From assembly GCA_041484525.1 (NCBI GenBank), contig JBGPHT010000110.1:1-25150 (forward strand): a stretch of 25,150 nucleotides of DNA, read 5' to 3'. Below, piece by piece: positions 6,469 to 14,901 of the stretch (the stretch's first letter is position 1; each line of letters opens with the position of its first letter). The position numbers and the translations under genes are program-made. Below the pieces are notes generated by a model, which had not been told where the DNA came from, made no database searches, and saw only the letters and a program-made list of their open reading frames with translations. This DNA comes from JBGPHT01 sp041484525. Lineage in GTDB: Bacteria; Acidobacteriota; Terriglobia; Bryobacterales; Bryobacteraceae.

Positions 6469-8412
6469 TTACTTCCCTTGCCGCGGTTTCCGGCGCGCCT
6501 GAATGGAGTAGATGATCCGCTGAAAGCCCGGATCGTTACGGATACTCGCCAGCCGCGGGTTTTTCCGGAACCATTCCACGCGCTCATCGCCCTTGCGCAC
6601 GGCGCGGTCAAGCCACTCGATGGCTTTGGAAGTATTTCCCAACACCGCATAAAACTCCGCAGCATGCAACGTCACAAAGAAATTGGCGTCCACCCACTTC
6701 AGCGTCTCTTCGTCCATCGCCCGCAGCGCTTCTTCGCGTTTGTTCTCCAGGGCCAGCAAAACAGCCCATGCCAGGCGCCAGGTGTAGTTATGACCGAGCA
6801 ACGCCCGTTTCTCTTCCAGAAGTTTTCGCGCCTTGTTCAGCTCGCCTGTGGCCATGTACACCCAGCTCAGGCTGATGACGCCGGTCATGGCGTTGGGTGC
6901 TTGTTCTCCGAGCGTCCGTGCGTGGCGAAGCGCACCCGCGGCGTCTCCTTCCGTCAGAAGGATCTCGGTGAGGACGTTCCGGGCAGGTTGGAACAGAGGA
7001 TCACGATCCAGGATGTTTAGCGCGAGCTCTTTGGCCGCGCCGTTTTCTTCCGCCATGTAGTGCAGATTCAGCCGCCACCCCTGCACTCTCGGATCCCGGG
7101 GTAAGAGTTGATTCAGTTCGGCCAGCGCGCGCTGCTTGTCGCCCTGCATGAAGGCAACGCCCGCCAGCTCTGCGTGAACGTCGAGCAGCGACGGATCTTC
7201 CTGAAGAGCACGACGCAATTCCTCGTCGGCCTTGTAGAACAGGTTTGCATCATTCGATTCGCCGTTCAGAACCTGTATGTCGTAGGTGATCCCAAGAAAT
7301 TGGTGCGCCGCGGCGAAATGGGAGTCCAGGGCCACAGCGCGCTGGAACAGTTCCTGGGCTCGCGGAGTGTTCCCCTGATTGAGCTGGGCCATCGCCAGCT
7401 CGAACGCCTCGTTGGCTTCGCGGATGGCCGAGGGGGTCCCACCCGTGCTGGTGTGCGCCACAGTTCGGGGTTGCGGCCGCGCCGGTTGCTGCTGCCAAAG
7501 CCAGACTCCGGCCACTGCCAGCACCGCGACGGCGACCGCCGTCCACAACCAGCGTTTTCTCCCGGAAGTGGCCGCCGCCGTTTGCGGCGTTTCCAGGGCC
7601 GCCCGCACTTCCCCTGCGTTCTGATACCGCTTCTCAGGCTGCTTCTCCAGACACCGTTCGACAATGGTTCGCAGCCCGGAAGGAACGCCCGCCGGAAGCG
7701 GCGGAGGGGCCTGACGCAGAATCGCCGAGGTCACTTCAAATGCCGTCGAACCCTGGAACGGCAGACCCCCGGTGAGCATCTCGTGGAGCACCACGCCCAG
7801 CGCCCAGAGATCGCTGCGCGCATCCGCGGGCTTGCCTTGCAGAATCTCGGGCGCCATGTAATGCGGCGTCCCGACCACGGTTCCCGTCGCCGTCAGCGAC
7901 TCCATCGTCCGCGTGTCGTCTGCCTCGCCGGCCTCGGCAGCGTATTTCGCCAGCCCGAAATCCAGCACCTTCACGTGACGCCGGCCGGTTACCATGATGT
8001 TGCCTGCCTTGATGTCCCGATGGATGATACCCTTGGCGTGCGCCGCCTCCAGCGCATCCACGATCTGCGCCCCCAGTGCGATCGCCACCGCCGGCTGGGC
8101 GGGCTGCCTGCCCGCGTAGTCGTGAAGGGTCTGGCCCTCCAGCAGCTCCATCACCAGGTACGGCAGGCCCTCGGCTTCGCCCACGTCGTAAACGGCGCAG
8201 ATGTTTGGATGGTTCAACGCGGAAGCCGCACGCGCTTCTCGTTCGAAACGTTTCCATACCGTGCCGCTGGCGAGCGATTCTCGTAACACCTTGACAGCCA
8301 CGTCCCGGCCCAGTCGCGTGTCGCGCGCACGATACACCTCGCCCATGCCGCCGGCACCGAGCGGCGCGACGATCTCATAGGGTCCGAGTCTGGCTCCGGG
8401 GGAAAGTGACAC
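6469..8412 (-). CDS. Membrane-anchored Ser/Thr protein kinase with TPR C-terminal region
   Basis: A 647-residue PknB-like kinase. From the chosen start: glycine loop GAGGMGEVYRA (19-29), ATP-binding Lys41 (VAVKVL), catalytic HRDIKAGN (Asp133), DFG (151-153), GTPHYMAPE (to 189) and SDLWALGVVLHEML; all key residues are present, so it should be an active RD kinase. After the kinase domain there is one membrane segment (about 287-306, LWTAVAVAVLAVAGVWLW). Then come TPR-type helical repeats to the end (from EANEAFELAMAQLNQG), presumably on the far side of the membrane as a sensor or docking region. The frame is open to 8697, but related kinases begin (M)SLSPGxRLGPYEI, so the GTG at 8412 is chosen; no strong ribosome binding site is visible. 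It diverges from the BrkB-type gene at 8663. Confidence 0.9.
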   Translation of the reverse strand: MSLSPGARLGPYEIVAPLGAGGMGEVYRARDTRLGRDVAVKVLRESLASGTVWKRFEREARAASALNHPNICAVYDVGEAEGLPYLVMELLEGQTLHDYAGRQPAQPAVAIALGAQIVDALEAAHAKGIIHRDIKAGNIMVTGRRHVKVLDFGLAKYAAEAGEADDTRTMESLTATGTVVGTPHYMAPEILQGKPADARSDLWALGVVLHEMLTGGLPFQGSTAFEVTSAILRQAPPPLPAGVPSGLRTIVERCLEKQPEKRYQNAGEVRAALETPQTAAATSGRKRWLWTAVAVAVLAVAGVWLWQQQPARPQPRTVAHTSTGGTPSAIREANEAFELAMAQLNQGNTPRAQELFQRAVALDSHFAAAHQFLGITYDIQVLNGESNDANLFYKADEELRRALQEDPSLLDVHAELAGVAFMQGDKQRALAELNQLLPRDPRVQGWRLNLHYMAEENGAAKELALNILDRDPLFQPARNVLTEILLTEGDAAGALRHARTLGEQAPNAMTGVISLSWVYMATGELNKARKLLEEKRALLGHNYTWRLAWAVLLALENKREEALRAMDEETLKWVDANFFVTLHAAEFYAVLGNTSKAIEWLDRAVRKGDERVEWFRKNPRLASIRNDPGFQRIIYSIQARRKPRQGK

Positions 8413-8662
8413 GGTTGTCCACAAGTCTAACGTGACTGAAAGGAGACGGCCAAAGGAGCAGTCTGAAATTGTCGCTGGATCGGACTCGACGGTGCTGTTC
8501 ACCGGGCTTCCGCGGTGGTTGTGTCTGTTCGCTCCCGAAGTTGTAATGAGCAGTAGAATTGATGGCGGCCGCTCATATCGGGAGCCGGATTCGGCCGGCG
8601 ATGGTTGCAGATCCAGCCCACGTAGTCTGCGAAACCTCGCCCTCCCCACGCTAACCTGAAAG
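8413..8662. promoter_or_regulatory. Divergent intergenic region, kinase / BrkB operon
   Basis: About 250 bases separate the divergently transcribed kinase (minus) and YihY/BrkB gene (plus), so both promoters should be here. I see no clear consensus promoter pair or operator. The kinase frame stays open through most of it, so a longer kinase N-terminus cannot be fully excluded. Confidence 0.4.
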
Positions 8663-9496
8663 TTGCTCTTCGACATTCCACCCGCGCGCTTCGCCATCCT
8701 CGATCGCTTCCGCCCGACCGCGCGCTACCTGATGGAAACCGAGGCGCACTTCTACGCCCTCGCCATCTCCGCCAGCGTCCTCCTCTCCTTCTATCCCTTC
8801 CTTATCGTGATGCTCTCGCTCTGCCGCAACGTGCTGCACTGGCGGGCAGCGGTGGACGCCATCGATCTCGCGCTCCACGATCGCCTCCCGGGAGAACTCA
8901 GCGATTTCGTAAAGCGCAATCTGCCCACGCGCGCCAGCGTCCCGCTCAGCTCCATGTTCCTGCTGCTCGTCACCGCCAACGGTGTGTTCGAGCCGCTCGA
9001 GGTGGCGCTGAACCGGGCATGGGGCGTGGCGAAGAATCGCTCATACCTTCGCAATCAGGTGGTCGCGCTGGGCATGATCTTCGCGTGCGGCGGCCTCGCG
9101 CTCCTCTCCCTCATGTTCACGGCGCTCAACCAACGCTGGATGGCGGACTGGGCGGGAACGCACGCGGGCGTGCAGGCGTGGCTGAACCAGGCGCTCTTCA
9201 AAGTGGCGGCGGTTCCGCTTTCGATCCTGGCGTTGTTCCTGGTCTATTGGCTGCTTCCGAACCGCAAGATTCTGCCCGCCCAAGTCGCGCCGGTGGCGAT
9301 CCTGGTGGGCATGCTGATCGAGGCCCTGAAGTACGTCAACCTTCTCCTATGGCGTGTCCTGAACGAGAAACTGAGCCGGGAATACGGCGTGTTCCACAAT
9401 TCCGTGACCATCCTGCTGTGGAGTTTCATGGCCTCGACGATCATGCTGGCGGGCGCGGACTGGGCGGCGAGACGGGCCGCAGATTCGGTATCGTAG
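8663..9496 (+). CDS. YihY/virulence factor BrkB family membrane protein
   Basis: A 277-residue inner-membrane protein with about six hydrophobic segments. ALAISASVLLSFYPFLIVML near residues 32-51 matches the first membrane segment of the YihY/BrkB family, and the middle carries the family's FxxLExALNRAWGV pattern (VFEPLEVALNRAWGVAKNR). The late YGVFHNSVTILLWSFMAS is the typical penultimate motif. Length is about that of the family (around 280-300). The family was once called ribonuclease BN by mistake; its function is not settled. The TTG at 8663 is the first possible start after an in-frame TGA and gives the usual N-terminal length (RFRPTARYLMETEAHFYA before the first segment). The next gene starts 5 bases after its stop. 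Confidence 0.85.
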   Translation: MLFDIPPARFAILDRFRPTARYLMETEAHFYALAISASVLLSFYPFLIVMLSLCRNVLHWRAAVDAIDLALHDRLPGELSDFVKRNLPTRASVPLSSMFLLLVTANGVFEPLEVALNRAWGVAKNRSYLRNQVVALGMIFACGGLALLSLMFTALNQRWMADWAGTHAGVQAWLNQALFKVAAVPLSILALFLVYWLLPNRKILPAQVAPVAILVGMLIEALKYVNLLLWRVLNEKLSREYGVFHNSVTILLWSFMASTIMLAGADWAARRAADSVS

Positions 9497-9501
9497 GGAG
9501 T

Positions 9502-9678
9502 GTGACTGATTGGAAGGCAATCGCCAAAGCCCGGGACCTTGGGATCCCGGCCGAAGATATCGAGCGTACCGTTGCGCCGCTCGCTAGCCTCGAAGAGACA
9601 TTCCGTCCGCTGACGCAGAACCTGGGGCCCCAAGACGAACCGGCCATCACGTTCGATGCGGCTGAGGATGACCAATGA
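9502..9678 (+). CDS. Small amidase-associated protein, GatC-like in size and position (58 aa)
   Basis: Starts VTDWKAIAKARDLGIPAEDIERTVAPLASLEETFRPL: a short acidic helical protein ending DAAEDDQ. The GTG at 9502 is the only reasonable start; AGGGAG lies almost against it, so translation may depend on coupling with the BrkB-type gene, which ends 5 bases earlier. Its stop TGA overlaps the amidase ATG (ATGA, 9675-9678), strong evidence that the two are translated together. Size, helical content (LASLEETFRPL) and position before an amidase recall GatC, the small subunit that wraps GatA in the tRNA amidotransferase. Sequence similarity to GatC is not obvious, and no gatB is nearby, so a tRNA role is not supported. 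Confidence 0.75.
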   Translation: MTDWKAIAKARDLGIPAEDIERTVAPLASLEETFRPLTQNLGPQDEPAITFDAAEDDQ

Positions 9679-11060
9679 CGATCCGGGAAGCAGCCGAGGC
9701 ACTGCGGTCCCGCCGGCTCTCCTCCGTTGAGTTGACCAAGTCCGCCATAGGGCGGATCGAGCGGCTCAATCCGGCGCTGCACGCATTTCTCACGGTGACG
9801 GCCGAGACGGCGCTGGCTCGCGCGCAGCAACTGGACGTCGAGCTGCAGTCGGGGCGCGACCGCGGACCCCTGCACGGAATTCCCATCGGCCTCAAGGACC
9901 TCTTCTTCACGCGCGGCATCCGCACCACCGCGGGATCCAAGGTCTTTGAGAATTTCGTCCCCGATGTCGATGCGGCGGTGGTGGAGCGGCTGGACGCGGC
10001 CGGCGCGGTTTCGATGGGCAAGTTGAACATGCACGAGCTGGCGTACGGCATCACGTCGGCGAACCCGCACTTCGGGGCGGTACGAAATCCGTGGGACGTG
10101 GAGCACATCCCGGGCGGATCGAGCGGCGGGTCGGGGGTGGCGGTGGCCGCCAGCATCGTCTACGCCGCTATGGGGAGCGATACCGGTGGCTCCATCCGCA
10201 TCCCTGCGTCTTTTTGCGGCACCGTGGGTCTGAAGCCGACCTATGGACGCGTGAGCCGCTACGGCACGTTTCCGCTGGGCTACAGCCTGGACCACATGGG
10301 CCCGCTCACGAGGTCGGTGCGCGACGCCGCGATAGTCCTCAACGCTATTGCCGGTTACGATCCGCGCGACCCCGCGTCGTCGCGGCATCCGGTGGTGGAT
10401 TACGTGCCGGAAGACGAATGCGAGATACGCCGCATGCGCATCGGCTTTCCGGATTCATTCTATTTCGACCGGCTGGATCCGGACGTAGAATCCGCCGTTC
10501 GTGGCGCGGCCGCGCGCGCCGAATCGCTGGGCGCGCGTGTCGAGCCGGTGGCGGTTCCGGATATCGCCGCACTTAACGCGGTCGCCCGCGTGATCCTGCT
10601 GGCGGAGGCATCGGCCACTCTCGAGTCGCATCTCTCCGAACGCAGCCGGTTCGGCGCCGATGTGCTGGCGCTGCTCGACCAGGGGAGGCTCGTGCCCGCC
10701 ACCGACTACGTTAACGCGCAGCGGCTAAGGCGCAAGATGCGCCGCGAGTTCGACCAACTCTGGAGCGAGGTGGACTGCATCATCATGCCGGCCACTCCCA
10801 ACACCGCGCCGCGCATCGGCGATACCACGGTAAGGCTAGGCGGGCGCGACGAAGATGTGCGCCTCGCGACTACACGGCTGGTGCGCGGAATTAACGTGCT
10901 CGGGCTGCCGTCGCTTTCCATGCCATGCGGCCTAGCGGCGAACGGCCTGCCGATCGGGATGCAACTGATCGGTCCGGCCTTTCAGGAAGCCACTCTGCTG
11001 CGCGTCGGCGCGGCGATCGAAGATGGCGGCATCGGCATACCGCCCTGCCCCATGAGTTAA
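9675..11060 (+). CDS. Amidase (amidase-signature family)
   Basis: A 461-residue cytoplasmic amide hydrolase. The Ser-cisSer-Lys triad is complete: Lys74 in GIPIGLKD, Ser149 in PGGSSGGSG and nucleophile Ser173 in MGSDTGGSIRIPASFCG; the 24-residue spacing between the two serines matches the family. Around them lie the conserved AAGAVSMGKLNMHELAYG and GLKPTYGRVSRYG. Length fits GatA-type and other general amidases. The N-terminal MTIREAAEALRSRRLSSVEL is the normal family opening. The ATG overlaps the stop of the 58-residue gene (ATGA), implying coupled translation and possibly a stable complex. The substrate is unknown; without GatB and a true GatC I would not call it the tRNA amidotransferase subunit. 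Confidence 0.92.
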   Translation: MTIREAAEALRSRRLSSVELTKSAIGRIERLNPALHAFLTVTAETALARAQQLDVELQSGRDRGPLHGIPIGLKDLFFTRGIRTTAGSKVFENFVPDVDAAVVERLDAAGAVSMGKLNMHELAYGITSANPHFGAVRNPWDVEHIPGGSSGGSGVAVAASIVYAAMGSDTGGSIRIPASFCGTVGLKPTYGRVSRYGTFPLGYSLDHMGPLTRSVRDAAIVLNAIAGYDPRDPASSRHPVVDYVPEDECEIRRMRIGFPDSFYFDRLDPDVESAVRGAAARAESLGARVEPVAVPDIAALNAVARVILLAEASATLESHLSERSRFGADVLALLDQGRLVPATDYVNAQRLRRKMRREFDQLWSEVDCIIMPATPNTAPRIGDTTVRLGGRDEDVRLATTRLVRGINVLGLPSLSMPCGLAANGLPIGMQLIGPAFQEATLLRVGAAIEDGGIGIPPCPMS

Positions 11061-11218
11061 ACCCTAACCACTCGGTTCGATTAACGTCCCTAGTAACAAT
11101 GTTGTGTTATGCTGAACGCAACTTATTGGGGGTAGAGGAGTGAGGCTTCGCATCGCGCGAGTGTCCCTGCTCCTCGTGTAGGGGTCAGTACCAACCAACA
11201 TTTTTAGGGGTTAATACC

Positions 11219-14200
11219 ATGAGAATACGCTTGTGCGTTTTCCTGTTGGTGGCCTTTGCGTCCCTCACTTTCGGGCAGGCCTCGGATGGGAACATCGTCG
11301 GGACCGTTCTGGATGCGTCCGGGGCGGCTGTACCCAGTGCCAGAGTCGAGTTACTGAATATTGCCACGGGGGTTAAGAGTTCCAGCACCACCGACTCTAC
11401 CGGCTCCTATCGACTTACCAACCTGCTGGTAGGTAATTACAGCTTAACCGTCAGCGCCAGTGGATTTACCACGCGCGCCCTGAAGGATTTGAACATCGAT
11501 CTGAACAAGACGACCACGGCCAACATCACGCTCGAGGTCGGTTCGGTTGCGACCGCGGTCGACGTGGTAGCCGCCGCGGCCCTGATCGATACCACCACGG
11601 CCCAGGTGTCTAATAACTATGAGGCCAGGATGGCGGCTGACCTGCCGAGCGCGGCCAATACGGGCGGCGTGCTGAACCTGGCGCTGCTGGGCGCGGGCGT
11701 TTCGAGCTCGGGCGGCCTGGGCACCGGCATCGGTCCTTCGGTCGGCGGCCAGCGTCCGCGCAACAACAGTTTCACTGTGGAAGGCGTGGACAACAACCGC
11801 AAGGACGTTACCGGTCCGATCGTCGCGGTGCCGAATGACGCCGTTGCCGAATTCTCGGTGCTGCAGAACCAGTTCAGCGCCGAGTACGGCCACTCCTCGG
11901 GCGGGCAGTTCAACACCGTGATCAAGAGCGGCACCAACGAGCTGCACGGCGGCGTATACGAATACCTGCAAAACCGCAAGCTGGACGCGCAGGACCAGGC
12001 GTTCAAGCGGCAGGGCATTTTCGACAAGCAGCGGTACGACCAGAACCGCCTCGGCGGCGAACTGGGCGGCCACATCATCAAGAACAAGCTGTTCTACTAC
12101 GGAATCTACGAGTACAATCCCATCGGCCAGTCCAGTACACCGTCGGGAGCGACCATCGTGCCCACAGCGCAGGGGTACTCGCTGTTGTCGGGACTGTCCG
12201 GCATTTCGAAGACGAACCTGGACGTGTTGAAGCAGTTCGTGGATCCGGCTCCCGTGCCAACAACCACCACCAAGGTTCTGGGAGTCACCATTCCTCTCGG
12301 AACGCTGCCCATCGCGGCGCCGAACTTCACCAACGTTTACAACTGGCTGGTTTCGGTGGACTACAATCTTTCCGATCGGGACCAGATTCGCGGCCGATAC
12401 GTCGACAACAAGCAGGGGGGCTTCAGTTCGACGGTGTTGGCCAGCACCAACCTGCCCGCTTTCTATTATCCGCGGCCGATTAACGCGAAGCTGGCTTCCT
12501 TCTCGGAGTTCCACAATTTCCGTCCCAACCTGACCAACGAATTTCGCCTGGCGTACAACCGGTTCAGCGACAATATCGGTATCCCCAACTTCCAGTTCCC
12601 CGGCCTGGACATCTTTCCGAATATCCAGATCCAGAACGACATGAACGTGCAGATAGGACCGTACACCAGCGGCCCGCAGGCGACCGTGCAGAACACCTAC
12701 CAACTGGTGGACAATCTGAGCTGGACGCATGGCCGGCATGAACTGAAGTTCGGATTCGACGCGCGCAACCTGATCGCAGCCAGCACCTTCATCCAACGTG
12801 TGCGCGGCGATTACGATTACGGGACGCTCGAACGCTACCTGCTCGACTACGTGCCGGATCTGCTGGCGCAGCGCAACGTGGGCGGGAAGCCTTACTCCGG
12901 CAACCAGCACTCCTTCTATGGCTTTGCCAACGACAACTTCCGCATGAACCGGAACCTGACGTTGAATTTCGGCGTTCGCTACGAGTACACGACCGTTCCG
13001 CGCTCCATGAAGGAGTTCGCGCTGAACAGCCTGGCGGACGTGCCGGGCGTGCTCACGTTCTTCGAGCCCAAGCCGCAGAAGAAGAATTTCGCGCCGCGCA
13101 TCGGATTCGCTTATTCGCCGGGGCAGAGCGCTGCTACCTCGATCCGCGGCGGCTTCGGCATCTCCTACGACCAGATCTTCGATAACGTGGGCACCAACGC
13201 CCGTCCGCCGCAGGCCACGTCGACCCTCGACCGGCCGGTGGTGGATCAGTGCTGTTTTCTGGGCAGCGGCGGGATCAAGCCCAACGAGGTCCCGGCCAGC
13301 CTGACCGCGGCGCAAGCGCGCGCGGCCACGTCCTCCTGGCTTCCCGACCAGAAGGTCGGATACGCCGTTAACTGGAACCTGGGCGTGCAGCATGTCTTCT
13401 CGAAAGACTACACACTCGAGGTGCGGTACGTGGGGACGCGCGGCAGACATCTGCTCTTCCAGCAGCAGTTGAACCGCGCGGCAGTGGTCACCGCCACCCA
13501 CAATCTGCCCACCTATCTGCAAGCGCCCGCGCAGTCGGCGCTCGATGCCCTGCCGCTGACCCTGACGCAGCTTACGACAGAGCGCGATACCGCGGGCATC
13601 GGCAATACGATGGCGCAGTACGGGTTCACCAGCAACATCACGGCGTACGTGCCGCGCGGCAACTCCGTCTATCATGGCCTGGCCACGGAGCTGACGCGGC
13701 GGTTCTCGAAGAACCTGACGTTCAAGGGCGCTTACACCTGGAGCCACCTGATGGACGACAGCACGGCGGAAGTCAACAGCACCACGTTGTCGCCGCGCCG
13801 CCCGCAAGACTTCAATAACATCCGCTCCGAATGGGCGTCGTCGCTGCTCGACCATCGCCACCGCCTCACGGTTAATTGGATCTATGTCACTCCGTGGTTC
13901 CAGAGCGATAAGAGCTGGGTGAAGCGGAACCTGCTCGGCAATTATCAGATCGCCGGTGTCTACACAGTGGAATCTCCGGAGTTCGCCACACCGCAAAGCG
14001 CCGCCGATTCCAATCTGAACGGCGATGCCGCCGCGGATCGCACGATCGTCAATACCGGGGGCACACCCGGGCTAAGCAGCGACGTGACGGCGCTCTGCAA
14101 GGGCGGCCCGTGCTCGCAATACGCCACTACGGCCTTACGCAACGCGGCTACCGTGGCGTACCTGGCCAACAATCCCAACGCGCAGTTCATCCGCGCGCAG

Positions 14201-14503
14201 GTGGGCGCGTTTGCCACTGCCGGCCGCAACATCCTGGCGATGCGCGCCATCAACAACTGGGACTTCAACATCGCCAAGATGGTGTCGTTCCAGGAGCGAT
14301 ATAAGGTACAGGTGCGGGCCGATTTCTTCAATGGCTTCAACCACCCGCAGTATACGCCGGGGCGCGTCAACAACATCAACGCGACCAATCGGGCGAACGT
14401 GACCAATTACCTGACCCCGGGAAATGCCATCTTCGGCCAGTTCGATCAGGCATACAGCAGTAATCCCCGGGTGATTCAGGTGGGCGCGAAGTTTACGTTC
14501 TAA
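11219..14503 (+). CDS. Oar-like TonB-dependent outer-membrane receptor, tandem copy 1
   Basis: A 1094-residue outer-membrane beta-barrel protein. Signal peptide residues 1-20 (MRIRLCVFLLVAFASLTFGQ). Residues about 24-105 are a carboxypeptidase-regulatory-like domain (NIVGTVLDASGAAVPSARVELLN, GSYRLTNLLVGNYSLTVSASGF). A plug-like region follows (VGGQRPRNNSFTVEGVDNN, FSVLQNQFSAEYGHSSGGQFN), then a long barrel of alternating aromatic strands ending VIQVGAKFTF, with the C-terminal Phe expected of a barrel inserted by BAM. The ATG at 11219 has AGGGG 8 bases upstream. It is strongly similar along its length to the next gene. Oar-type receptors are thought to import large substrates or export proteins such as proteases; the substrate here is unknown. 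No SusD partner is present, so it is not a typical polysaccharide-utilisation pair. Confidence 0.92.
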   Translation: MRIRLCVFLLVAFASLTFGQASDGNIVGTVLDASGAAVPSARVELLNIATGVKSSSTTDSTGSYRLTNLLVGNYSLTVSASGFTTRALKDLNIDLNKTTTANITLEVGSVATAVDVVAAAALIDTTTAQVSNNYEARMAADLPSAANTGGVLNLALLGAGVSSSGGLGTGIGPSVGGQRPRNNSFTVEGVDNNRKDVTGPIVAVPNDAVAEFSVLQNQFSAEYGHSSGGQFNTVIKSGTNELHGGVYEYLQNRKLDAQDQAFKRQGIFDKQRYDQNRLGGELGGHIIKNKLFYYGIYEYNPIGQSSTPSGATIVPTAQGYSLLSGLSGISKTNLDVLKQFVDPAPVPTTTTKVLGVTIPLGTLPIAAPNFTNVYNWLVSVDYNLSDRDQIRGRYVDNKQGGFSSTVLASTNLPAFYYPRPINAKLASFSEFHNFRPNLTNEFRLAYNRFSDNIGIPNFQFPGLDIFPNIQIQNDMNVQIGPYTSGPQATVQNTYQLVDNLSWTHGRHELKFGFDARNLIAASTFIQRVRGDYDYGTLERYLLDYVPDLLAQRNVGGKPYSGNQHSFYGFANDNFRMNRNLTLNFGVRYEYTTVPRSMKEFALNSLADVPGVLTFFEPKPQKKNFAPRIGFAYSPGQSAATSIRGGFGISYDQIFDNVGTNARPPQATSTLDRPVVDQCCFLGSGGIKPNEVPASLTAAQARAATSSWLPDQKVGYAVNWNLGVQHVFSKDYTLEVRYVGTRGRHLLFQQQLNRAAVVTATHNLPTYLQAPAQSALDALPLTLTQLTTERDTAGIGNTMAQYGFTSNITAYVPRGNSVYHGLATELTRRFSKNLTFKGAYTWSHLMDDSTAEVNSTTLSPRRPQDFNNIRSEWASSLLDHRHRLTVNWIYVTPWFQSDKSWVKRNLLGNYQIAGVYTVESPEFATPQSAADSNLNGDAAADRTIVNTGGTPGLSSDVTALCKGGPCSQYATTALRNAATVAYLANNPNAQFIRAQVGAFATAGRNILAMRAINNWDFNIAKMVSFQERYKVQVRADFFNGFNHPQYTPGRVNNINATNRANVTNYLTPGNAIFGQFDQAYSSNPRVIQVGAKFTF

Positions 14504-14565
14504 GCCCGTAACTGTTGAACGGGGTCAAGCCTGCTGAGCAATGGCAGGTTAAGAACTCGACCATT

Positions 14566-14594
14566 GAGGGAGCCTCGGGGCTCCCTCTTTTTTT
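14566..14594 (+). terminator. Rho-independent terminator of receptor copy 1
   Basis: GAGGGAGCC (14566-14574), a TCGG tetraloop, GGCTCCCTC (14579-14587) and seven T (14588-14594): a perfect 9-base-pair stem with T-run, 62 bases after the stop codon. It is the clearest terminator in the window. Confidence 0.93.
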
Positions 14595-14901
14595 GGTTCG
14601 GAGACCATGCACCAATGGGCTCTTCGATACATTTCCCTACTTGAAACCGTAAATCCTTGTACGGAATGCCATATACAGGTTAAGTACCAGCAGGACGGTA
14701 CTTTAGAGGTCAATTAACCCCAGTTACCCGCAGTTTCACCCGTTTTTCCCGCCACAGAATCAACGAGACCAGTTTCGAAATGTTCGTTACGTTGCAGTCA
14801 GATTAACGTACTGTTAAGTTGGTCATAGGGTTGCTATGTCTTAACTTAACAAGTAAAACAGTATGGATTAACTGAGGGAATATTTCTTGAGGAGAAGGAA
14901 C
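14595..14901. promoter_or_regulatory. Promoter and leader region of receptor copy 2
   Basis: About 300 bases between the terminator and the next ATG with no coding frame of note. It is more AT-rich than the flanking genes, as expected for a promoter. A possible pair TGTTAA (14812-14817) / TATGTC (14835-14840) with 17-base spacing is weak. The word GATTAACGT occurs both here (about 14801) and upstream of copy 1 (about 11079). Confidence 0.4.
14813..14850. promoter_or_regulatory. Inverted repeat upstream of receptor copy 2
   Basis: GTTAAGTT (14813-14820) and AACTTAAC (14843-14850) are perfect 8-base inverted arms separated by 22 bases, about 50 bases before the start codon. This is a candidate regulator-binding site overlapping the probable promoter; no regulator gene is nearby. 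Confidence 0.45.

Noticed and set aside
9675..11060. Calling the amidase gatA of the tRNA amidotransferase
   Set aside because: The triad is generic to the amidase-signature family, no gatB is adjacent, and the small upstream gene is not clearly GatC.
11444..13996. Very long minus-strand open frame (850 codons) opposite the first receptor gene
   Set aside because: It lies antisense to a well-supported receptor gene. High GC content with G/C at third positions makes long antisense frames common, and the translation has no recognisable domain.
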